A stretch of DNA of 15,466 nucleotides from Rhodanobacteraceae bacterium UBA703 (lineage in GTDB: Bacteria > Pseudomonadota > Gammaproteobacteria > Xanthomonadales > Rhodanobacteraceae), in assembly GCA_002297645.1 (NCBI GenBank), contig DBMH01000193.1, positions 1 through 15,466 of the forward strand, written 5' to 3'. Positions 1 to 7,170 of this stretch are shown in pieces; positions within the stretch are counted from its first letter, which is position 1, and every line of letters begins with the position of its first letter. The notes below the pieces were generated by a model. The model saw only the letters and a list, made by a program, of their open reading frames with translations. It was not told the DNA's origin and ran no database searches. Made by a program: the position numbers and the translations under genes.

Positions 1-639
1 CCAGGCCAGCGCCGACCGCCAGACCGCGCCGCCGTGCGGCGGCTCCGCCGTCCCGGCGGCAGGCGCCGAGTACCGGCCGAGCTGCGTCGTCCAGACGGCC
101 AGTGCGGCAAGCGGCAGGACCAGGAACGCCGCCAGTGCCCAGCGCCAGCCCCAGGCGTGCGCGAGCGGAATGACCACCGCCGAACCCAGCGCGGCGACGA
201 TGCCCATGGTCAGCGCATAGGCGCCGGTCAGGCTCGCGACGCGATGCGGAAAGTCGCGCTTGACCAGGCTCGGCAGCAGCACGTTGCCGATCGCGATGCC
301 CAGGCCGATGACTCCGGTGCCGAGGTACAAGCCCCAGGACGTGCCGGCCGAACGCAGGACGATGCCGGTCGCGACGGCGGCCAGCGCGCCGAACAGGGCC
401 CGCTCCAGGCCGTATTCGCGCGCCAGCAGCGCGCTGAACGGCGACAGCAGGGCGAAGACGATCAGCGGCAGCGTGGTCAGTGCGCCGACGGCCGTCGTGC
501 CCAGGCCGAGGTCGTCGCTGATCGGACCGAGCAGCGGCGGCAGTCCGGTGAACGGCGCGCGCAGGTTGGCGGCGATCAGCAGCACGCCGGTCACGAGGGC
601 CGCATGGCCGGCAGCGGGTCGAAGCGTCGTGGTGTTCAC
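1..639 (-). CDS. CynX/NimT-family MFS transporter, partial (N-terminal 213 aa)
   Basis: This is the first half of a major facilitator permease; the rest lies beyond the left edge. The reading frame is open from a GTG at 639 to base 1 (213 codons). The N-terminus, MNTTTLRPAAGHAAL, leads into a hydrophobic helix, then the motif LRAPFTGLPPLLGPI, which is typical of the CynX/NimT (cyanate / 2-nitroimidazole) branch. About six alternating hydrophobic segments follow (for example residues 13-30, 47-70, 75-95, 100-120, 130-160 and 165-185), as expected for the first six of twelve helices. GTG was chosen because the nearest upstream ATG runs into a stop. The gene is divergent from a NimR-like AraC regulator 66 bp away, the same pairing as E. 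coli nimT-nimR. An efflux role for a small toxic compound is inferred from that pairing; the substrate is unknown. Confidence 0.85.
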   Translation of the reverse strand, partial: MNTTTLRPAAGHAALVTGVLLIAANLRAPFTGLPPLLGPISDDLGLGTTAVGALTTLPLIVFALLSPFSALLAREYGLERALFGALAAVATGIVLRSAGTSWGLYLGTGVIGLGIAIGNVLLPSLVKRDFPHRVASLTGAYALTMGIVAALGSAVVIPLAHAWGWRWALAAFLVLPLAALAVWTTQLGRYSAPAAGTAEPPHGGAVWRSALAW

Positions 640-664
640 CGGAAGCTCTCGTCGAAGCGATGCC

Positions 665-682
665 GGCACTCTACGCAGTGCC
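665..682. promoter_or_regulatory. Inverted repeat between transporter and AraC gene, candidate operator
   Basis: The sequence shows perfect 6-bp arms, GGCACT and AGTGCC, separated by 6 bp in the 66-bp divergent intergenic region. Its position suits an operator serving both genes, with the NimR-like protein as likely ligand. A second inverted pair overlaps it: CCTTC at 681-685 and GAAGG at 700-704, the latter being the Shine-Dalgarno-like sequence of the AraC gene. Function is inferred from position only. Confidence 0.35.
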
Positions 683-705
683 TTCCATGATCAAATAGAG
701 AAGGA

Positions 706-1521
706 ATGACAATCAATCGCGAAATTCAGCCACGTCGAGGCGCGCTCGCGCTCGAGTACTGCCGTTTCGATCCGGACGCGTACGAGCAGCCCGCGGTGGC
801 CTTGCGGCTGGACGTCGAGCAAAACGACGCGGAGCAGCCGGTGCACCGGCACCGCAAGGGGCAACTGGTGCTGGCACTGCGCGGCGGCGTGACCTGCGAA
901 GTGCCCAAGGCGATCTGGATGGTGCCGCCGCAGCATGCCGTGTGGATTCCGGGCGGCATGCCGCACAGCAATCGCGCCACCGACAACGCGCGCATCGGTT
1001 TCCTGTTCGTGGAGCCGGGCGCAGCGCCGATGCCCGACGAGTGCTGCACGCTGGCCATCAGCCCGTTGCTGCGCGAACTCATCCAGCACCTGGCCGACCA
1101 GCCGCCGGTCTACCCCGGCGAAGGAGCGACGGCGCGGCTGGTGGCGGTGCTGCTCGAACAGCTGGCCGCCGCCCCGGTCGAGCAGTTGCACCTGCCGGTG
1201 TCGCGCCATCCGAATATCCGCCGCATCGTCGATGCCCTGACGGCGGATCCGGCCGATCGCACCACGCTCGCCCAATGGGCGCCGCGGCTCGCCATGAGCG
1301 AACGCACGCTGGCGCGGCTGGTGGCGAAGGAGACCGGCCTGACCTTCGGCCGCTGGCGCCGGCAGTTGCACCTGATCGTGGCCTTGCGCCAGCTCGCCGC
1401 GGGCGCCAGCGTGCAGCAGGTGGCGGGCCATCTCGGCTACGACTCGGTGACCGCCTTCATCACGATGTTCAAGAAGGCGCTGGGCCTGCCGCCGGCGCAG
1501 TACTTCGCGGCCTTGCGTTAG
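706..1521 (+). CDS. nimR: AraC-family transcriptional regulator, NimR-like
   Basis: This 271-aa DNA-binding regulator has an N-terminal cupin-like sensing domain (about residues 40-140, with HRHRKGQL and the WMVPPQHAVWIPGGMPHSN stretch typical of the NimR/YeaM branch). It ends in a C-terminal AraC double helix-turn-helix (about residues 165-268). The second HTH carries the family signature: VQQVAGHLGYDSVTAFITMFKKALGLPPAQYF. In E. coli, NimR represses its own gene and nimT, which exports 2-nitroimidazole. Here the partner transporter is divergent and adjacent, so the same local control is likely. The ATG at 706 follows AGAGAAGGA with almost no spacer, which is unusually tight; no better in-frame start was seen. 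The stop lies 41 bp from the convergent LysR gene. Family confidence is high; the ligand is unknown. Confidence 0.9.
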   Translation: MTINREIQPRRGALALEYCRFDPDAYEQPAVALRLDVEQNDAEQPVHRHRKGQLVLALRGGVTCEVPKAIWMVPPQHAVWIPGGMPHSNRATDNARIGFLFVEPGAAPMPDECCTLAISPLLRELIQHLADQPPVYPGEGATARLVAVLLEQLAAAPVEQLHLPVSRHPNIRRIVDALTADPADRTTLAQWAPRLAMSERTLARLVAKETGLTFGRWRRQLHLIVALRQLAAGASVQQVAGHLGYDSVTAFITMFKKALGLPPAQYFAALR

Positions 1522-1562
1522 GACCTGTCATCCTCCCCGAGCCGGTTGCACCGCGGCTGGCG

Positions 1563-2591
1563 TCACCGCTCCGAAGGCCCGGCTTCCCAGTAGTCCCGCC
1601 GCGTGAACAGGCCGGGACGGATCAGGTCGATGAACGCGTGCGCCTCGGCGCTCAGGTACTTGCCCTTGCGCACGACGACGCCGTAGCTGCGTTGCGGGAA
1701 GTACGCGCTGAGATTGCGGACGGCCAGCCGCGCGTGATCGTCCGCACCGATGCAGATGCCGGTCACGATCGAGATGCCGAGGCCCATCGCGACGTACTGC
1801 TTGATGACCTCCCAGCCGCCGACTTCGATCGCGACCTGGTACGGCACCTTCTGCTTCTGGAAGATCAGGTCGACCAGGCGGTACGTGGTCAGGCGCTTGG
1901 GCGGCAGGATCAGTCCGTACGGCGAGATGTCCTCCAGCGATATCTCCGCCTTCCGCGCCAGCGGATGACCGAGCGGCGCGATCAGCATCGGGTCGAAGTG
2001 GTACAGCGGTTCGTAGGACAGGTCGTGCGGCACGTCGAGCATCGAGCCGACCGCGAAATCGACCTGGTCCGAGCGCAGCAGGGCGAGACCGTCGGTGCCG
2101 GTCACGTTGCGCAGGTTCAATGGAATATCCGGATGGCGCTCGCGGAACGCCGCGACCATGTCCGGCAGCAGGTACTGGATCGTGGCGTTGCCGCAGGCGA
2201 TGTCGAGTGCGGTGTGGCCGAGGCCGCGCGTGCGCGCGTGGAACGCCTCGTCGATCGCCTCGAGGCCGTCGACCAGCGGCTGCGCGAGTTCGTACAGCGC
2301 TTCGCCCTCGCGCGTGAGCACGACGCGGCGGCGGCGGCGCTCGATCAGGCGCGCGCCGAGTTCCTGTTCCAGCGCGCGCAACTGGAGGCTGACGGCCGGT
2401 TGCGACAGGAACAGGGCCTCGGCCGCGCGGGACAGCGTGCCGAGCTTGGCGATCGTGCAGAACGCGCGCAGCTGCTTGAGCCGGCTGCCCTTGTAGTAGA
2501 AGCGCGCGGGTGTCGCGGACTCGCCGGCGGAGCCGCCCCTCGCCGCCGTCCTTCGCCGTCTTCCGGTACCGCTGCGTGGGTTATTCGCCAT
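1563..2591 (-). CDS. LysR-family regulator (CysB-like), probable glyoxylate-bypass regulator
   Basis: This is a 342-aa LysR-type regulator. The winged HTH spans about residues 38-97 (LKQLRAFCTIAKLGTLSRAAEALFLSQPAVSLQLRALE region), followed by a two-lobed effector-binding domain (about 118-325). It resembles the CysB-like branch. A basic, low-complexity N-terminal extension of about 33 residues precedes the HTH. I kept the ATG at 2591 because no closer ATG or GTG precedes the FYYKGSRLKQ segment, although its ribosome-binding site is poor. The gene is divergent from aceB across a palindrome-rich region, so control of aceBA, and of itself, is the natural inference. It converges on the AraC gene with a 41-bp gap. 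The inducer is unknown; a metabolite of C2 metabolism would fit. Confidence 0.92.
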   Translation of the reverse strand: MANNPRSGTGRRRRTAARGGSAGESATPARFYYKGSRLKQLRAFCTIAKLGTLSRAAEALFLSQPAVSLQLRALEQELGARLIERRRRRVVLTREGEALYELAQPLVDGLEAIDEAFHARTRGLGHTALDIACGNATIQYLLPDMVAAFRERHPDIPLNLRNVTGTDGLALLRSDQVDFAVGSMLDVPHDLSYEPLYHFDPMLIAPLGHPLARKAEISLEDISPYGLILPPKRLTTYRLVDLIFQKQKVPYQVAIEVGGWEVIKQYVAMGLGISIVTGICIGADDHARLAVRNLSAYFPQRSYGVVVRKGKYLSAEAHAFIDLIRPGLFTRRDYWEAGPSER

Positions 2592-2614
2592 TCCGGAACA
2601 GTGGGTTGCAATGT

Positions 2615-2661
2615 CTTTGACAAAGATAATGCATTTCTTTGAAACATATGTTTTGTCAAAG
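2615..2661. promoter_or_regulatory. Palindrome cluster in the lysR-aceB divergent control region
   Basis: Within 47 AT-rich bases the sequence holds a perfect palindrome CTTTGACAAAG (2615-2625), AATGCATT (2628-2635), CTTTG (2637-2641), a perfect 12-bp palindrome AAACATATGTTT (2642-2653), and TTTGTCAAAG (2652-2661). The outer CTTTG/CAAAG elements recur 36 bp apart, about three and a half helical turns. A TTGACA occurs on each strand (2617-2622 plus, 2654-2659 minus), consistent with divergent -35 elements, but I could not match a well-spaced -10 for either. LysR proteins commonly bind two neighbouring dyads, so this is a good candidate operator. The assignment rests on symmetry and position. 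Confidence 0.55.
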
Positions 2662-2713
2662 CAAACAAGATGGGCCTAGCCTTGCTGCACAGCATCAATC
2701 GCAGGGCCTGCCC

Positions 2714-4354
<1,641 letters not shown>

Positions 4355-4449
4355 TCTCGAAGCCGACAGCGGCCGTCCGCGATCGCGCTTGCCGCTCTCC
4401 ACCGGTTCCATCAATGCCGTACTTCCCTCCGCCGACATCGAGGCATGCC

Positions 4450-5748
4450 ATGAAAGCGACGTTGCCCACTGCCGAACAGATCACCCTGGACTGGACCAAC
4501 AATCCGCGCTGGGCCGGTATCCGGCGCAACTACACGGCCGAGGACGTCGTGCGCCTGCGCGGCACGGTGCACGTGGAGCACTCGCTTGCTCGCCTCGGCG
4601 CCGAGAAGCTGTGGAAGTCGTTGCACGCCGAACCCTTCGTCAATGCCCTCGGCGCGTTGACCGGCAACCAGGCCATGCAGCAGGTCAAGGCCGGACTCAA
4701 GGCGATCTATCTCTCGGGCTGGCAGGTCGCCGCCGACGCGAACCTCGCCGGCCAGATGTATCCGGACCAGTCGCTGTATCCGGCCGACTCGGTGCCGGCG
4801 GTCGTGCGCCGCATCAACAATGCGCTGCTGCGCGCGGACCAGTTGCATCATGCCGAGGGCGACGACTCGGTCGACTTCCTGCAACCGATCGTCGCGGACG
4901 CCGAAGCCGGATTCGGCGGCGTGCTGAATGCGTTCGAACTGATGAAGGCGATGATCGAGGCCGGCGCCGCCGGCGTGCACTTCGAGGACCAGCTCGCCAG
5001 CGTGAAGAAGTGCGGCCACATGGGCGGCAAGGTACTGGTGCCGACGCGCGAGGCGGTCGAAAAACTCAATGCGGCGCGTCTCGCCGCGGACGTCCTCGGC
5101 GTGCCGACGATCCTCGTCGCGCGCACCGATGCCGAGGCGGCGGACCTGCTCACGTCGGACGTCGACGAGAACGACCGGCCGTTCACGACCGGCGAGCGGA
5201 CCGTCGAGGGGTTCTACAAGACGAAGAACGGCCTCGACCAGGCGATCTCGCGTGGTCTTGCCTATGCGCCGTACGCGGACCTCGTCTGGTGCGAGACCGG
5301 CAAGCCGGACCTCGCTTTCGCGAAGGCGTTCGCCGAAGCGATCCACGCGAAGTTCCCGGGCAAGCTGCTTGCCTACAACTGCTCGCCGTCGTTCAACTGG
5401 AAGAAGAACCTCGACGACGCGACGATCGCCAGGTTCCAGAAGGAAATCGCGGGATACGGCTACAGGTTCCAGTTCATCACGCTGGCCGGCTTCCATGCGC
5501 TGAACTACTCGATGTTCCACCTCGCGCACGGCTACGCGCGCCGACAGATGAGCGCCTTCGTCGAATTGCAGGAAGCGGAATTCGCCGCCGCTGAGCGTGG
5601 CTTCACCGCCGTGAAGCACCAGCGCGAAGTCGGCACCGGCTACTTCGACGCGGTGACGCAGACGATCCAGCAGGGCCAGTCGTCGACCACGGCGCTGAAG
5701 GGGTCGACTGAGGAAGAGCAGTTCCACGGCAAGTCGCAGGCGGCCTGA
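4450..5748 (+). CDS. aceA: Isocitrate lyase
   Basis: Isocitrate lyase cleaves isocitrate to glyoxylate and succinate, the first committed step of the glyoxylate bypass, and supplies the aceB substrate. The 432-aa length is standard for the bacterial enzyme. The catalytic signature KKCGHM is at residues 186-191 with the active-site Cys at 188. Other conserved blocks are the N-terminal GTVHVEHSLARLGAEKLW (38-55), TGNQAMQQVKAGLKAIYLSGW (71-91), PIVADAEAGFGG (146-157), ARTDAEAA and NCSPSFNWKK. The ATG at 4450 has GAGG 6 nt upstream; the frame extends further back only through antisense-like sequence inside aceB. It is probably co-transcribed with aceB. Nothing appears missing from the active site. 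Confidence 0.98.
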   Translation: MKATLPTAEQITLDWTNNPRWAGIRRNYTAEDVVRLRGTVHVEHSLARLGAEKLWKSLHAEPFVNALGALTGNQAMQQVKAGLKAIYLSGWQVAADANLAGQMYPDQSLYPADSVPAVVRRINNALLRADQLHHAEGDDSVDFLQPIVADAEAGFGGVLNAFELMKAMIEAGAAGVHFEDQLASVKKCGHMGGKVLVPTREAVEKLNAARLAADVLGVPTILVARTDAEAADLLTSDVDENDRPFTTGERTVEGFYKTKNGLDQAISRGLAYAPYADLVWCETGKPDLAFAKAFAEAIHAKFPGKLLAYNCSPSFNWKKNLDDATIARFQKEIAGYGYRFQFITLAGFHALNYSMFHLAHGYARRQMSAFVELQEAEFAAAERGFTAVKHQREVGTGYFDAVTQTIQQGQSSTTALKGSTEEEQFHGKSQAA

Positions 5749-5759
5749 CACGTACGACG

Positions 5760-5790
5760 GTGCCTGCCCGGGGAAGGGCAGGGCCGGCAC
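5760..5790 (+). terminator. Hairpin after aceA, possible terminator without U-tract
   Basis: CCTGCCC (5763-5769) pairs with GGGCAGG (5776-5782) around a 6-nt loop, and an outer GTG/CAC pair can extend it across a bulge. It begins 11 bp after the aceA stop. No T-tract follows, so it could be a Rho-dependent end or a 3'-stabilising hairpin rather than a classical intrinsic terminator. Confidence 0.4.
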
Positions 5791-5794
5791 CGGA

Positions 5795-5826
5795 ACGCTG
5801 GGGAGTGGGTCCTGGACGCTGGGGAG
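5795..5826. repeat. Two 11-bp direct repeats in the aceA-GGDEF intergenic region
   Basis: ACGCTGGGGAG occurs at 5795-5805 and again at 5816-5826, exactly 21 bp apart (two helical turns). The palindrome GGACGTCC (5826-5833) follows directly. They lie in a stretch of about 290 bp without a gene between aceA and the diguanylate cyclase. The same gap holds a TAAAAT at 5967-5972 that could be a -10 element, without a recognisable -35. The spacing would suit a protein binding one face of the helix, but small-scale duplication is equally possible. Confidence 0.4.
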
Positions 5827-6044
5827 GACGTCCGGACCGGCCGTTCCGATGCCGGCGCTGCGGACCGCCGGCTGGCGGCGGTCCCGTTCACGGACGTAGC
5901 GGCGGGGGAAAACGTCGCAAAAGGGAAAGCGGCCCCTGCTTCGCTACCGGTTAGCCGAAGATCGAGTAAAATAAGCGGTCTAGGCGCCGCGAGCGGGGGT
6001 TCAGTGGCCAGCGTAGGGAAGTGTTCTCCGACAGCGGGGCGAAG

Positions 6045-7034
6045 ATGACGTCGGGCGCGTCACCACGCCAGCTTTCCAGCGAAGAGCTGGCGCTCTTCGC
6101 GCAGGCCGCCCGTTTCCGCGAAGTCGCGCCAGGAGAAGTCCTGTTCCGCCGCGGCGAACTCGGACGCAGCATGTTCATCGTCGAATCCGGCCAGGTGCGG
6201 CTGGAGTTCGGTGACGGCCTGCCGGACAAGCTGATCGGTCCGCGCGAATTCTTCGGCGAACTCGTGCTGTTCGTCGGCAGCCATACGCGTGTCGCCAATG
6301 CCGTCGCGCTGACGCCGACCGGTCTGCGCATCGTCGAGCACGACGCTTTCGAACGCATGCTCGAGGCCGAGCCGCGCGTCGTCGCGCGCTTCATGCGCCG
6401 CTCGTTCGCGTATCTCGTCGCCAGCGAGCAACAGCTGATCCAGGGACTTCGGCGCCGCAACGAGGACCTGATGGTCACGCTCGATTCGCTGCGCCAGACG
6501 CGGACGCGGCTGACCACGGCCGAGCGCCTGGTCCAGACCGACGAACTGACCGGATTGTGCAATCGGCGCGGCCTCTACACGTATCTCGAACGGCTGCACG
6601 AACAGCGGCTGCCGGATACCGTGCTCGGCCTGCTGCTGGTCGACCTGGATCGTTTCAAGCAGATCAACGACCGCTGCGGCCACGTCGTCGGCGATCAGGT
6701 CCTGCGCGCCATCGCCGAGGAAGTGCAGGGGGCCGCGAGTTCGATCGACGTGCCGTGCCGGCTCGGCGGGGACGAATTCGCCCTGCTGATGCAGGTCACC
6801 GGCGAAGAGGAGTTGCGCGCCCGGGCGACCCAGATCATCGCGGGCGTGAACGCGCTGCGCTTCCCCGGGTTCGGGAGCGGGCTGGAGGTCACCGTCAGCA
6901 TCGGCGGAAGCGTATGCGAGGACGGCGTGGACTGGGCCGTCTGGTACAGCGACGCGGATTCCGCGCTGTATCGGACCAAGGGTCGTGGCGGCGACGGCTA
7001 CGAGGTAGGAAACGGCCGGGGCGCCGCCCCCTAG
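6045..7034 (+). CDS. Diguanylate cyclase with N-terminal cyclic-nucleotide-binding domain
   Basis: This cytosolic 329-aa protein is predicted to make cyclic di-GMP from two GTP. A Crp-like cyclic-nucleotide-binding domain covers about residues 8-120. Its phosphate-binding cassette reads FFGELVLFVGSHTRVA, keeping the Glu (72) and Arg (82) that hold cAMP in CRP. A helical linker (about 120-163) follows, then a complete GGDEF domain: DELTGLCNRRGL (166-177), LLLVDLDRFKQINDRCGHVVGDQ with the metal-site Asp, and GGDEF at 241-245. The inhibitory I-site RxxD is absent (SSID at 232-235), so product feedback through it is unlikely. No membrane segment is seen. ATG 6045 was preferred, with GGGGCGAAG just upstream; a GTG at 6021 would add 8 residues but has an AGGGA placed too close. 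The next gene, on the same strand, is a nucleotidyl-cyclase-like protein. Confidence 0.92.
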   Translation: MTSGASPRQLSSEELALFAQAARFREVAPGEVLFRRGELGRSMFIVESGQVRLEFGDGLPDKLIGPREFFGELVLFVGSHTRVANAVALTPTGLRIVEHDAFERMLEAEPRVVARFMRRSFAYLVASEQQLIQGLRRRNEDLMVTLDSLRQTRTRLTTAERLVQTDELTGLCNRRGLYTYLERLHEQRLPDTVLGLLLVDLDRFKQINDRCGHVVGDQVLRAIAEEVQGAASSIDVPCRLGGDEFALLMQVTGEEELRARATQIIAGVNALRFPGFGSGLEVTVSIGGSVCEDGVDWAVWYSDADSALYRTKGRGGDGYEVGNGRGAAP

Positions 7035-7170
7035 ACCGGGCATCCTGTCCCGGGTCGAGCCCGCACCGGCCGCCGGAAGGAGCGCTGCCCCGCAACTGGC
7101 ATTCGCGCCCGGATGCGCGCAAGATCGCGACGTTTCGGGCGGGGAAAGCCACGGAGTGGCTGTCGGATCC

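Noticed and set aside
34..690. Plus-strand frames opposite the MFS gene
   Set aside because: The minus strand encodes a clear transporter through the window edge; the plus-strand frames are its shadows.
942..2642. 566-codon plus-strand frame spanning the AraC and LysR genes
   Set aside because: It overlaps two well-supported genes in other frames. The composition is Arg/Ala-rich noise.
2639..2713. TTG-started 25-residue N-terminal extension of malate synthase
   Set aside because: It would place the start inside the palindromic control region, uses a weak start codon, and makes the protein longer than usual. ATG 2714 has a better ribosome-binding site.
4411..5790. 459-codon open frame on the minus strand across aceA
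   Set aside because: It runs antisense to aceA, which has full isocitrate lyase motifs. The translation looks like codon-bias shadow.
7035..7060. Imperfect hairpin after the diguanylate cyclase gene (ACCGGG with CCCGGGT)
   Set aside because: The stem is short and needs a bulge, and no T-tract follows, so I would not call a terminator here.
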